This document shows, in pieces, positions 36,101 to 45,000 of a stretch of DNA of 64,000 nt (position 1 is its first letter; every line of letters starts with the position of its first letter). The translations under genes were made by a program, and so were the position numbers. This DNA comes from Solwaraspora sp. WMMD792 (GTDB lineage: Bacteria; Actinomycetota; Actinomycetes; Mycobacteriales; Micromonosporaceae). Where the stretch lies: NCBI RefSeq assembly GCF_029626105.1, contig NZ_JARUBH010000009.1:3410001-3474000 (forward strand). The letters are read 5' to 3'. The notes beneath the pieces were generated by a model. It was not told the origin of the DNA, made no database searches, and saw only the letters and a list, made by a program, of their open reading frames with translations.

Positions 36101-36455
36101 GTTCGGCACCGAACACGGTCGGCAGCCCGTACGCGGCGGCCGCCTCGGCGAAGCGGACCACCCCGTAGCAGCCGTCGTGGTCGGTGACGGCCAGCGCGGT
36201 CAACCCCAGCCGGACCGCCTCCTCGACGAGTTCCTCCGGGTGGCTGGCCCCATCGAGGAAACTGAAGTTGCTGTGGCAGTGCAGTTCGGCGTACGGCGTG
36301 ACCGGCCCGCCCCCGGCGGTGACCAGCGGCGCGGCCGACGGTGCGGCCAGTGCCGGCGGCGGGGTGTACGGTGCCCGCTTGCGGGTCCAGCCCGGCGCGT
36401 CGCCGCCGTCGCCGTCGACCGCGAGTGGGTCGACCACGATCGGGTCGTCAGTCAT
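33117..36455 (-). CDS. dnaE2: Error-prone DNA polymerase DnaE2 (ImuC)
   Basis: C-family polymerase for damage-induced mutagenesis. The 1112-residue product has an N-terminal PHP domain (AELHCHSNFSFLDGASHPEELVEEA), the polymerase core with catalytic PDIDVDIES (about residue 456), GRGSAANSAVCYAL and FQVESRAQMATLPRLKP, and a C-terminal OB-fold region. It matches DnaE2 rather than replicative DnaE1 in length and by following imuB. ATG at 36455 overlaps the imuB end by 8 bp. A LexA box at 39865-39880 probably controls the unit. Confidence 0.95.
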   Translation of the reverse strand: MTDDPIVVDPLAVDGDGGDAPGWTRKRAPYTPPPALAAPSAAPLVTAGGGPVTPYAELHCHSNFSFLDGASHPEELVEEAVRLGLTALAVTDHDGCYGVVRFAEAAAAYGLPTVFGAELTLTSAVDAADRRAAPRTGEPDPAGRHLLALARGPAGYARLARVISRAQLRGGEKGRPDYGSLEQVAAELRDHVLVLTGCRKGAVPAALRTGGVAAADAELDRLVALFGADGVAVELTDHGHPDDGDRNDALAELARARRLPTVASGNVHYAAPARHRMAAVLAAIRARRGLDDIDGWLPAAGAAHLRSGAEMAARFAGYPGAVARAAGYGTELAFDLQLVAPRLPDHPVPAGHTEMSWLRELTWRGALDRYGPREAHPEAYQQLDHELDMIEKLDFPGYFLVVHDIVAFCREQDIYCQGRGSAANSAVCYALRITNVDAVRHQLLFERFLAPERDGPPDIDVDIESGRREEVIQYVYRRYGREHAAQVANVISYRPRSAVRDVARAFGFSPGQQDAWSKQIDHYGAVAAAGEDIPAQVVAYADELQTFPRHLGVHSGGMVICDRPVIEVCPVEWARMPGRTVLQWDKDDCASVGLVKFDLLGLGMLTALHDAHDLIGSELDLGAMSLDDPEVYAMLCRADSVGVFQVESRAQMATLPRLKPTCFYDLVVEVALIRPGPIQGGSVHPYIRRRNGQDPVTYPHPLMRNALEKTLGVPLFQEQLMQLAIDLAGFDAAGADQLRQAMGSKRSAQRMAAIRDRLYAGMAGRGITGELADDLYVKLSAFASFGFPESHAMSFAYLVYASAWLKRYHPAPFLAALLNAQPMGFYSPQTLVDDARRHGVRVHRPDVNASGAAATLVVDARTRWGGAPGEPPHQWGVGGPQVRLGLSAVRGIGDDLAERIEAERAAHGPYRDMPDLVRRVGLTAAQLEALATADAFACFGLTRRQALWAAGAAAQERADRLPGVAVGVAAPTLPGLDEVDALMADVWATGLSPDTHPVRFVRDRLAAAGAVPIAALGRVDAGTRVRVGGIVTHRQRPATAGGVTFVNLEDETGMLNVTCSPGLWQRYRTVARSSAALLVRGRLEKAEGVINLVADRLDAVTTPVSPASRDFR

Positions 36456-38049
36456 AGACGGCCTCCACCACCCAGCGCCCGTCGGTGCGGGCGATCAGCA
36501 GGGCGCTGCCGTCGGCGAGCGCGACCTGGAACCGGGCCCGGCGGCGCGCCTCGGCCGGTGCCCACCAGCGTTCGTCGAGCGGCCACGGGCCGGCCCAGCC
36601 GGTGACGTCGACCGCAGGGCCCGTACCGACGGCGAGCCGGGCCGGCGCGGCGCTGACCACCAGCCGGGCGCTGACGGTGACCGGTTCGCCTGCCGCGTCG
36701 TACACCTCGGCCGGCAGTGGGGCGGGCAGCACGACCGCCGGTGCCGGTGGCGGCAGCCGGCCGGGCCACGGCGGCTGACCGGGCCGGGACGGTGCCCGTT
36801 CGTCGCCCCACGGCACCAGCCGGACCTGGTCGACCGGGGACCGGCCGCCACCGAGCACGGCGGTGACCACCGCGTCCGGCCCGAGTAGCCCCTGCACCCG
36901 GGTCAACGCCCGGCGGGCCCGGGCGTCCTCCGCGCCGATCTCCCCCCACAGGCCGGGTTGCAGGGCGACCCGGGCGAGCACCCCGTCCGGGACGAGCCGC
37001 AGCCGGACGATCCCGGCAGTGGGTGGTGGCGGTGACGCGGCGTCACCGGCACCCGGGCGGCGGGCGGCGGCGCCGGTGAGCCAGCCGTCGAGCTGCCAGC
37101 GCAGCCGGTCGGTGATCGCCGCGGCGGTGAGCATGCCGTCGTGTCGCCAGACGCGGTGCAGTTCCTGGCCGTGTGCGGTGACCGCTTCGATGCCGACCCG
37201 GGTGCAGGCCAGTCCGTGCCCGCTGAGCTGGTCGTGCAGTTGCTCGGCCAGGGCGCGGGCGGCGAACGCGGCCGCGTCGACCCGGTCGAGCGGTTCGTCG
37301 TAGTCGGCGGTGACGGACAGTTCGGGCGGCGGCTGTCGGGGGGTGAACGGCTGTTCGTCGCGCCCGTCGGCGAGCCGGTGGGCCAGCGCCGCGTCGGGGC
37401 CGAACCGGGCGAGCACGTCGCGGGCCGGCAGCGCGGCGAAATCCCCGAGGGTACGCAGACCGAGCCGGCGCAGCAGGCCGGCCAGGTCGGGTCGGCCGAG
37501 CACCCGCAGCGGCAGCCCGGCCAGGAACGTGCGGCTGTCGCCGGGCGGGACGATCCGGCCGGTACGGGCGGCCAGCCCGGCGGCGAAGAACCCGTCGGCG
37601 ACACCTACCTGGCTTTCGACCTCGCAGACCTGCGCGACGTGTTCGACGATCTGCTCGGCGGCGGCCTCCTCGCCGCCGAAGTAGCGGGCCGGGCCTCGGG
37701 CGGCGACGGCGCACGCCCCGGGACGGTGCACCTCGACCCCGGCGACGACCTGTTCGATCGCGGCGACGACCGGCTCGAACGCGCGGGCGTCGCGGGCCGG
37801 GTCGTGGTCGAGCACGGTAAGCCCCGGGCAGCGACTCTGCGCCTCCCGTCGGCGCAACCCGGGGTGTACGCCGTCGGCGCGGGCGGCGGCGGAGCAGGCG
37901 ACCACCCGGTTGGCGTGCAGGACGGCGACCGGCCCGGTGGCCGGCACGCCGTCGATGATCTCGGCGGCGGTCACCGGCCAGTCGGGGCACCAGACAACCA
38001 GCGCCCGGGTGGGCGGGCCGGGCCGGCCGGCCGGGGTGACCGCGTTCAT
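36448..38049 (-). CDS. imuB: ImuB, inactive Y-family polymerase homologue
   Basis: Adaptor of the DnaE2 mutasome. The 533-residue product has the Y-family fold (SAAARADGVHPGLRRREAQSRCPGL; LGLRTLGDFAALPARDVLARFG) but the catalytic acidic motifs are lost: the DxDxFF site reads WCPDWPVT and the SIDE site reads GVEVHRPG. A QPGLWG segment near residue 363 resembles the beta-clamp-binding motif of ImuB proteins. ATG at 38049; a 46-bp gap with short direct repeats separates it from imuA'. Confidence 0.9.
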   Translation of the reverse strand: MNAVTPAGRPGPPTRALVVWCPDWPVTAAEIIDGVPATGPVAVLHANRVVACSAAARADGVHPGLRRREAQSRCPGLTVLDHDPARDARAFEPVVAAIEQVVAGVEVHRPGACAVAARGPARYFGGEEAAAEQIVEHVAQVCEVESQVGVADGFFAAGLAARTGRIVPPGDSRTFLAGLPLRVLGRPDLAGLLRRLGLRTLGDFAALPARDVLARFGPDAALAHRLADGRDEQPFTPRQPPPELSVTADYDEPLDRVDAAAFAARALAEQLHDQLSGHGLACTRVGIEAVTAHGQELHRVWRHDGMLTAAAITDRLRWQLDGWLTGAAARRPGAGDAASPPPPTAGIVRLRLVPDGVLARVALQPGLWGEIGAEDARARRALTRVQGLLGPDAVVTAVLGGGRSPVDQVRLVPWGDERAPSRPGQPPWPGRLPPPAPAVVLPAPLPAEVYDAAGEPVTVSARLVVSAAPARLAVGTGPAVDVTGWAGPWPLDERWWAPAEARRRARFQVALADGSALLIARTDGRWVVEAVYD

Positions 38050-38054
38050 CCGGG

Positions 38055-38122
38055 CCGCACCAGGGTCAGCCGCACCAAAGTCAGCTCAGTGCGGCTCATC
38101 CCCGCCGCACCAAAGTCAGCTC
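38055..38122. repeat. Short direct repeats at the imuA'-imuB junction
   Basis: The 18-bp sequence CCGCACCAAAGTCAGCTC occurs exactly at 38070-38087 and 38105-38122, with a 16-bp imperfect copy at 38055-38070. They cover the last codons of imuA' (RAELTLVR), the gap and the imuB start region, so the 3' tip of imuA' has been locally duplicated. Confidence 0.8.
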
Positions 38123-38893
38123 GGCGCGGCGGGCCCGGCGGGTGATGCCGCCGGTCGGCGCGGCGGCTGCCGGCGGCGGGCCACCGGGCAGCCAGATCCG
38201 GATCTCCCGGGGCCGGGTCAGTGTCCCCCGGCCCCGGGCGGAGACGACCATCTCCCGCCGGCGGAGCCGGCCCCGGCCCGCCCCGAGCCCTTCCCAGCGG
38301 CCGTTCACCACCTGCAGGGTGACGTCGGGGGCGTCCCACCGGCCGCAGGGCACCAGCACGCAGCCCCGCTGCCGGGCCCGGGCGGCGAGCCGGCCGGTCA
38401 CCTGCGCTGTCACGGCGGCGGGGGCGGCGACGACCACCACGTCCACCCCGTCGATCAGCGCGGCGACCACCGCCGGCCAGTCCGGTCCGGGGTTGGGCAC
38501 CAGGGCCAGCCGGTCCAGGGCGATGCCCAGCTCGGCGGCGGCGGTCACGCCCAGCGCCGGCACTCCGACGACGGCGCACCACAGGCCGGCCCGGGACGCC
38601 TCGGCGAGCAGGGCGAGCAGCAGCGAGGTGGCGCCGAGCCGGGCCGACCGGTGGGGCAGCACGTTGACGGTGGAGCCGCGGCGCAGCCCTCGCCCGGGTA
38701 GCAGGCCGGTGAGCATGGTCGGGACGGGAAGCACCTGGTCGATGCCGGCCGAACCGGGCAGGCCGGTCGGGTCCGGCGTACCGGCCGTCGCCGCTGAGCC
38801 GGCACCGCCGGCGAGCGCGCTGGCCGGGCGGACCAGGTTGGCGGCGGCGACCGCGGACAGTGCCGCCGTGCCGGCCACCATTCGCCCCGCCAT
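38096..38893 (-). CDS. imuA': ImuA'-like RecA-fold protein of the SOS mutasome
   Basis: The 265-residue product sits directly upstream of imuB. It has a RecA/SulA-like fold (ILPVPTMLTGLLPGRGLRRGSTVNVLP; SLLLALLAEASRAGLWCAVVG; GVDVVVVAAPAAVTAQVTGRLAARARQRGCVLV), with no intact Walker A. This matches the actinobacterial ImuA' that links ImuB and DnaE2. I chose ATG 38893 (MAGRMVAGTAA) with AGG/GGGGGAG upstream; an extended frame to 38995 is possible but reads low-complexity sequence. Confidence 0.75.
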   Translation of the reverse strand: MAGRMVAGTAALSAVAAANLVRPASALAGGAGSAATAGTPDPTGLPGSAGIDQVLPVPTMLTGLLPGRGLRRGSTVNVLPHRSARLGATSLLLALLAEASRAGLWCAVVGVPALGVTAAAELGIALDRLALVPNPGPDWPAVVAALIDGVDVVVVAAPAAVTAQVTGRLAARARQRGCVLVPCGRWDAPDVTLQVVNGRWEGLGAGRGRLRRREMVVSARGRGTLTRPREIRIWLPGGPPPAAAAPTGGITRRARRAELTLVRRG

Positions 38894-39016
38894 CCTGCTT
38901 CTCTCCCCCGGGTTTCGCTCACTGGTGTTGGTCTCGGTGTTGGTGCGCGCGTGGTCGCCGCCGGCACCACGAGTGCCGGCGGCGACAGAGGTCACGCCGG
39001 TGCGGGGGTTGGTTGG

Positions 39017-39526
39017 TCAGGCAGCGGCCAGGCCGTCGAGAGCCGGGTCGAGAGCCGGTTGGTGGGCCAGCCCGAGGGTGTCCTCGACCAGGGAGACGAA
39101 CTGCCCGGCGGAGCGCAGCAGGTCGTCGGCTTCCCGGGCGGTGACCACCCGGGGGATGCCGGCTTCGGCGGCGGCCCGTTTGCTGGCACCGGCGGCGAAG
39201 AAGGTGGCCCACTCGGCCATCTCGGGAGCGACCATCATCAGCAGGGCCCAGACGCTGGTGACCCGGTTGCGGCGGGTCGGGGCGGGCCGGGCGCGGGCGG
39301 CGAGCATCGCGGCGGCGGCGCGCAGAGCGGACAGGTGGGCCGCCGCGTACCGCAGCCCGTCGGGGCGGGTGCTGCCCGCTTCGGTCAGCCCGTGCCGGGC
39401 GAGGACGAGCAACTGGGCCGGGGTGCGGTTGGGCAGCAGGTGCGCCGGCACCGTGGGTGCCTGGGCCGGGACTGCAGTCGTGGCCTGGGCCGGTGCCGAA
39501 TGAGCCGGTGCCGAAGTGGTCGGCAT
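39017..39526 (-). CDS. SAV_6107-family HEPN-domain protein
   Basis: The 169-residue product has a Thr/Ala/Pro-rich N-terminus and a helical domain (about 33-165: LPNRTPAQLLVLARHGLTEA... RYAAAHLSALRAAAAMLAARARP... DDLLRSAGQFVSLVEDTLGL) matching the actinobacterial SAV_6107 HEPN family. Its role is unknown. ATG at 39526 is preceded by GGAGGAGG. It heads the imuA'-imuB-dnaE2 cluster and lies between that and the LexA box, so it is probably SOS-induced. Confidence 0.8.
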   Translation of the reverse strand: MPTTSAPAHSAPAQATTAVPAQAPTVPAHLLPNRTPAQLLVLARHGLTEAGSTRPDGLRYAAAHLSALRAAAAMLAARARPAPTRRNRVTSVWALLMMVAPEMAEWATFFAAGASKRAAAEAGIPRVVTAREADDLLRSAGQFVSLVEDTLGLAHQPALDPALDGLAAA

Positions 39527-39592
39527 GGATCCTCCTCCGCGCGTTTCACCTGTTCGGGTGCCCGCCCACGGAGGAAGACGTCGGCGGGGCGT

Positions 39593-39639
39593 CGTCGGTG
39601 CGGATGCGGATGCTTCCCCACACCGCATCCGCACCGACG
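39593..39639. repeat. 17-bp perfect stem-loop in the 5' leader of the SOS cluster
   Basis: Left arm CGTCGGTGCGGATGCGG (39593-39609) and right arm CCGCATCCGCACCGACG (39623-39639) are exact complements with a 13-nt loop. It lies 67 nt upstream of the HEPN gene start and downstream of the LexA box, so it would be in the mRNA leader. No T-tract follows on either strand. Function unknown: attenuator, RNA stabiliser or protein-binding site. Confidence 0.85.
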
Positions 39640-39864
39640 ATGCTGGCGGGGTCCGCTGCCCGCCGCCCGGGGGTCGGGGGCGGCGGGCAGCGGTCCTGCC
39701 TGGTGGCGCTGGACCCGCGAAAGCCCAGTGCCGGGGCGTGCGGCTCGCGGCGCCGCACTGCCGGGACTCGCGCCGCGAATCGCTCCTCCCGGCGGCCAGT
39801 ACGGGTGTCGACTCCGGTGGTGCCGTTGCTGACCGGCGGACCCAACCAGCAGAGCTACCTGTTA

Positions 39865-39880
39865 TCGAACACCCGTTCTA
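39865..39880. promoter_or_regulatory. LexA (SOS) box
   Basis: TCGAACACCCGTTCTA matches the actinobacterial LexA operator TCGAAC-N4-GTTCGA with one mismatch in the outer half-site. It lies about 340 bp ahead of the HEPN-imuA'-imuB-dnaE2 cluster (minus strand), all of which serve SOS mutagenesis. No other gene starts next to it. Confidence 0.85.
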
Positions 39881-39940
39881 ACCTCTGCTTCACAGTACAC
39901 CCTGCCACCGACGAAAATGCAACGTCAGGCACGCCAAACG

Positions 39941-39979
39941 CCGCTGGCCGGGTCCCGGCGTACGGGACCCGGCCAGCGG
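39941..39979. terminator. Strong hairpin after the C39-like peptidase gene
   Basis: CCGCTGGCCGGGTCCC and GGGACCCGGCCAGCGG form a 16-bp perfect stem with a 7-nt loop, 64 bp past the stop of the minus-strand peptidase gene and ahead of the SOS promoter. It probably insulates the two units. Confidence 0.8.
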
Positions 39980-40042
39980 ACCGGTCAAGCAACCTCATCG
40001 GTTCGACCTGGGCAGAGCTCGGGGACGTGGCTCAGGGACGGC

Positions 40043-40657
40043 TCAGGCGGAGTAGCCGCGCTTGGCGGTCCAGTCGGCCAACGCGTCGAGGTCCATCCAG
40101 TACTCCTGGCCCTCGTAGTACGGGTCGGCGATCTTCACCGTGTCACCACCATCGCGGTAACCGGTCACCGTCAGGTAGTGCCCACCCTCGTACGAATGCG
40201 CCACCCCGTCGACATCCGACGCCGTACCCATGATGTTCGCCACCACGGCCCGGTCGTCGTCCACCGCCTCCCGCACATCCGCCTTCAGCTTCTCCACATG
40301 CTCCGGCTTCGCCGCAGCCGCACCAATCGACACCGTCTCGTACTCGTCGCCACCGGTCACCTCGTTCAGCACCCGGGTCGTCTCCTCAGCCGAATCCGTA
40401 CCGGCCTCCGTCGTCCCCAACTTGCCCGCCACCTCATCCTGCGACGGAGCATGACCCTGCGCCGTCAACGCGATCCGCGTCGCCGCCGGCCCGCAGTAGT
40501 AGAAATTCGGCTGCGCCTCGTACCGCACCGCCACCTCACGCGCACCACCATCGGCACCCGGACCAGCCGCCTGCGCCACCGCGGGAGCGGCCACCACACC
40601 ACCAGCGGTCAACACACCAGCAACCGACAGAACAGACTTACGGAAGATCGTGTTCAT
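40043..40657 (-). CDS. Secreted C39-like cysteine peptidase
   Basis: The 204-residue product has a Sec signal peptide (NTIFRKSVLSVAGVLTAGG..., cleavage near AQA-AG at residues 29-32) and a papain-like C39_2 domain: Cys55 in YYCGPAAT, His160 in EGGHYLTVTGY and Asp178 in IADPY form the expected triad. Likely exported; substrate unknown. ATG at 40657 has GGAG 8 nt upstream. It is transcribed alone and followed by a strong hairpin. Bases in this gene favour C-ending codons with an A-rich non-coding flank. Confidence 0.85.
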   Translation of the reverse strand: MNTIFRKSVLSVAGVLTAGGVVAAPAVAQAAGPGADGGAREVAVRYEAQPNFYYCGPAATRIALTAQGHAPSQDEVAGKLGTTEAGTDSAEETTRVLNEVTGGDEYETVSIGAAAAKPEHVEKLKADVREAVDDDRAVVANIMGTASDVDGVAHSYEGGHYLTVTGYRDGGDTVKIADPYYEGQEYWMDLDALADWTAKRGYSA

Positions 40658-41073
40658 AGCAGAATCTCCGTTCCGAGGGGAATGAACCGGACACCAGACC
40701 ACACCGGGTCGATGACCGGTCACGAACGGGACAGAACAGAACACGCACAAGAAAGTCGAACTCAAACGATGCGCTCCGACCTGCGCACACCCGCCGATCC
40801 AGGCGGGAGGGCGGTCCCACCGGCGCACCGGATACAACCACCCGGGGGTGCCCGGCATTCCGCACCGGGCGGGGCCGCAGACCCGGCCGTACCCGCACCG
40901 GGCGACAGACCAGGCGGACCAGACCCGGCAGATCAGCCGGGCCGCTCGCCTACTCGGTCCAACGCCGGGATCCAACGCCGCCCGGCCGGCCGATGTTCCC
41001 CCGCGCCCGGCACCTCAGCCACCTACCCGCTGCGCCGCGCCGAACCTCGCAAACGGGACGCCACCGACCCCGG
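40658..41073. other. 416-bp intergenic region upstream of the peptidase gene
   Basis: No gene supported. It should contain the peptidase promoter on the minus strand (a -35-like TTGAGT followed by less GC-rich sequence is present around 40740-40770, but I cannot assign a -10 with confidence). The half next to the lipoprotein gene is featureless GC-rich sequence. Confidence 0.35.
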
Positions 41074-41988
41074 TCAGTCGCCCGGCTTCTTCCACAGCAC
41101 GTACTCCAGTTGCAGCGGGCCTTCCTCGCCGTCGACCGAGGTGCGCTGGGTGAGCGTGCCGTACCGGCCGTCGCTGGTCCGAATGCAGTAGACCGGAAAC
41201 AGCCGCCGCCACCGGTTGCCGCTGAACATGCCCTGGACGACCTCCTCGTCGTTCCAGGCCGAGTCGGGCAGTGACGAGCAGCCGCCGAGGGTGGGCGTGC
41301 CTTCGTCCCAGTCTGCGGCCTGTGCGCCGTTACGCAGGGCGGCCTGGCCGCCGGTCAGCGAGCTCCACGTGCCGGCGGACCGGGGCTCCACCAGATCCAC
41401 CGCCGCGGCGAACTCCGGATCCTGCTCCGGGTCGCCGAACCGCCCGGTGTCGAGGTCGTAGTGCAGGTCGTCGCCGGTGAAGACGAGCCGGTCGCCGGCG
41501 TACACCGGTTCGCTGTCCAGCGCATCGGTGATCACGAGCGTGGAGTCGACGGTGGGGTCGGCGGTGATGGTGATCCGGTTCTGTTCGATCTCGGTGACGA
41601 ACCGCCCGTCCATGTCGATCCGCAACTTGCGGGTGGTGTCGATCCGGAAGACGCTGACCCGCTGCGTACCGTCGATCGTCTGGTTGATCAACAGGTAGGT
41701 GGCGTCCTGGTCGGCCGCCTGCTCGTGGGCCGCCTCCTCGGTGGCGTAGATGCCGACCTCGGCGACGATCCGGTACGGCGCCGGCAGGGCCGCCACCGAC
41801 TCCTTGGCGATCTCGACGACGATCGGCATGATCGCCTCCTCGAAGGCGGCCATCCGCTCGTCGTCACCGCAGCCGGCGACGGCGGTCAGGGTGACGGCGG
41901 CCGCGACGAGCCCGGCCACCGCCCGGGCCCATCGGCCCGACCCGTTACCTCCGTACGGCCGTGATCGTCCCGTTCGCTGCACGCGCAC
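41074..41988 (-). CDS. Putative lipoprotein of unknown function
   Basis: The 304-residue product has a basic N-terminus, a hydrophobic signal segment (about 21-36) and a lipobox VAGC with Cys40, so it should be an exported lipid-anchored protein. The mature part is rich in beta-strand pattern (RVSVFRIDTTRKLRIDMDGRFVTEI) with three further cysteines. I do not recognise a family. GTG at 41988. It is 87 bp downstream of the HEAT-type gene on the same strand. Confidence 0.75.
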   Translation of the reverse strand: MRVQRTGRSRPYGGNGSGRWARAVAGLVAAAVTLTAVAGCGDDERMAAFEEAIMPIVVEIAKESVAALPAPYRIVAEVGIYATEEAAHEQAADQDATYLLINQTIDGTQRVSVFRIDTTRKLRIDMDGRFVTEIEQNRITITADPTVDSTLVITDALDSEPVYAGDRLVFTGDDLHYDLDTGRFGDPEQDPEFAAAVDLVEPRSAGTWSSLTGGQAALRNGAQAADWDEGTPTLGGCSSLPDSAWNDEEVVQGMFSGNRWRRLFPVYCIRTSDGRYGTLTQRTSVDGEEGPLQLEYVLWKKPGD

Positions 41989-42075
41989 CTACCGCCTCTC
42001 CGACCACACCGGCACCGACCTGCCGGTTTGCTGATCATGGTGAGGTGGTCGGGCAAGGTCAACGCCCGGTCGGGC

Positions 42076-45000
42076 TCAGCCGGACGCCATCGCGATGTCG
42101 AGGGCCGCCGACCGGACATCGGGCACCGGATGGCGGCGCAGCCGGTGCAGCGACGACCGCCACGGCGGCGACCAGCCGTACCGGTCGCCGGCCCGGACCA
42201 GCGCCACCGCGAACAGCCCGGCGGCCAGGTCACCTCGGTCGGCCAGCGCCCCGGCAACGGTCGTCAGCACCGCCGGGTCCCACCTGCCGTCGGCGCGGCG
42301 GACCTCGTCGGCCAGCGTCTCGGCGAGCCGGCCGGCCAGCACCGGCCGGTCGGCGACCAGGTCGGCGAGCGCGGCCAGCTCTGCCACGACCGGGGTCGCG
42401 GTCGGTGCGGCCAGCGGCACCAGGTGGGCGAGCAGCCGGGCCGCCTGCGGGGTCAGGTCGGCAAACCCGACGAGGGTACGCGCGGCGGCCCGCACCGCCG
42501 CCCGGTCGGTGTCCGGGTCGGCGTCGCGGCACCAGCGCACCGCCGCGTCGACGAGCCGGTCGAGGCGGCGGCGGGCCGGCCGGTCCCCTGCCGGGTCGCC
42601 CGGCCGGTCGTCGGCCCGGTCCAGCCGGGCCAGCGCGTCCACCGCGACCACCAGCGGCGACCGGTCGACGGCCGGCGGCGACCCGTCAGCTGCCGACAGC
42701 GATCCATCGGCTGCCGCCGCCGGTTCGTCGAGCAGCCGGGTCACCACCCGCATCGCCGACGCCCACCGGTACGGGTCGTCCAGGTCGGTCAGGGCGGCGA
42801 CGGTCAACCCGGTCAGCTCGGGTACCCAGCGGGCCCAGGCCGGCAACGCCATCCAGGCCAGCCGGGCCGCTTCCGGATCCGGGTTGCCGGTGGCGGCCAC
42901 GACCAGTGCGGCGTACCGGGGGCGGTCCGGCTCGGCGATGGTCGACGGTGGTGCGTCCAGCAGCGCCGTCACCTCGGCCCGCGACGGTCTCGGCGAATCG
43001 GCTCCGCCAGCGCGGCCAGCGGTACCAGCCGCGTCAGCGGTGCCGGCCGCCCCGGCCAGGATCGTCCAACTGGCCGGCACGTCGGGTCGCTGCCGGGCGG
43101 CGGCGACGGCGGCGGCCCGCACGTCGGGGTGCTGGTCCACCCGCCGGTACGCCGCGGTGACCACGTCGAACGCCTCCGGCGGGCCGTACCGGGCGAGCAA
43201 CCGCAGCGCCTGCTTGCGGCTGGTCACCTTGCCGGCGCCGAGCGCCACGTCGGTGAGCGTGGCAACCAGCGTCGACGGTGCGACGAGCCGGGCGGTACGG
43301 CCGGCCACGTAGACGGCGACGCGGGCCCGGTCGTCGTCGACGTGCCGCAGCAGCACCGGCAGCGCCTCGTCTGGCCGGTCGGTCCAGGCCAGCGCGGCCA
43401 GTGCCGCCTCGGCGAGGGTGACGTCCGCCGCGTCGAGATACCGGGCGACGACCGCCCAGCCGGCACCGGGTACCGGGGCGGCGCAGCTGATCGCCCGTAC
43501 CCGATGGTGTCTGGCCATGCTCCGGTCGGCGGCGATCGACATCAGCAGGTCGGCGTACGCCCGCTGGTGGCGGGGCAGCCACCGGTCGACCCGGTGCGCC
43601 GGGCCGGGCACCCAGCCGGCACCGGCGGACAGAAACTTGCCGGCCCGCTTACCGGGCGGCGTGGTGAACACCTCATCGAGCAGGTCGGTGCGGCGGGCGC
43701 AGATCGTCTGCCACACCTCGTGGATCTCTACCGTGGACGCATCGACGGCGAGGACCTCGCCGACCCGGTCGGCCCGGGTCGCCGGGTCGGCCAGCCACAG
43801 CGTCACCGCCCGGCGGAACACCGACGACACCACGCCAGGATGGATCGCCTTGCGCAGCAGCCGCTGCAGGTGCGGCAGCCGCCAGGCCCGCCGGCCCAGC
43901 GACCAGGCGACGGCGAACAGCGGCTCGTACCGGTCCCGGGTCGCCGCGCCCTCGATCCACGGCGCGATCCGGGTGAACAGGTCGTGCTCCTGACCCCGGC
44001 GCAGCACCTGGTCGAGTCGGCCGAGGAACGGCAACTGCCGGCCGTCGTACAGCGTCTCGAAGGTCTGCATCGCCCAGCCGACCAGCGCCGGGTCGGCTGT
44101 GTGCCGGCGCAGCACCTGCCCGGCCAGCCCACCGATCGCCGTCAGGCTGGCCGGCGAGGTGTCCCGGGCGGCCACCGCCTGGGTGACGACGTCGGTCAGC
44201 GCCGGCACCGTCGCCGGGGTGAGCAGGCCGACCACCTGCGACAACGCGGTGAACGCGCGGGCCCGTACCGGATCCTGGTCGTTGCGCAGCCGGCGCAGTT
44301 GCTCGACGGCGGCGACGACGGCCGCCGGGTCGCCGCTGCGCCCGGCGGCGGCCAGCAGCAGCGTGTAGCCGGTGCCCCGGGCGGTGGCGTCGGCGCGCCG
44401 GGCCGCCGCGACCAGCGTCGACTCCGCTTCGGCCCAGGGCAGGAACGCGGTGTACGTCAGGGTCGAGTCCTCGCTGGCCCGGACCCGGTCGATGTGGAGC
44501 ATCCGACGGGCCTCCCGGTGCCGACAGCGGCGGGGCAGCACGGCCAGCAGCTGCTCCGACAGCAGCAGCTCGGTGGTGTCCACATCAGCCGTCACCGCGT
44601 CGTACAGCTCACCGCGGCGGGCCGGTGCCAGGGCGGCGAGCAGCCGGGCGAAGGTGTGGTCGGTGCCGCGCAGCCGTACCCCGAGCGGGGTCAGGTCGGC
44701 CAGGTCGGCGTCGCGCAACCGGTACAGCAACCCGGACGGCAACGGCTGGCGGCGCAGCCAGCCGGCCCGGGCCGGGGCGGTGAGCAGCCGCAGGGTCCGC
44801 GTCGGATCGGCACCGGCCAGCACGCCGTACGCGGTCAGCTCGCCGGGCAGGCGGGTCGTCGGGGCGTACCGCTCCAGCAGGTCGAACACCCGCGTCGGAT
44901 GCTGCTGCGCGGTGTGCAGCACCGCGCGGCCCCACTCGGACCACCAGTCCTCGCGGGCGACGCCGGACCGGCCGGCGAGCTGCGTGTCGGCGAAGTCGAG

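Noticed and set aside
39546-39845. 99-codon minus-strand frame between the LexA box and the HEPN gene
   Set aside because: No ribosome-binding site or recognisable family, and it spans the perfect stem-loop; more likely leader RNA.
42008-42027. ACCGGCA...TGCCGGT hairpin between the lipoprotein and HEAT-type genes
   Set aside because: A 7-bp stem is expected often at this GC content and gives no clear terminator on the coding strand.
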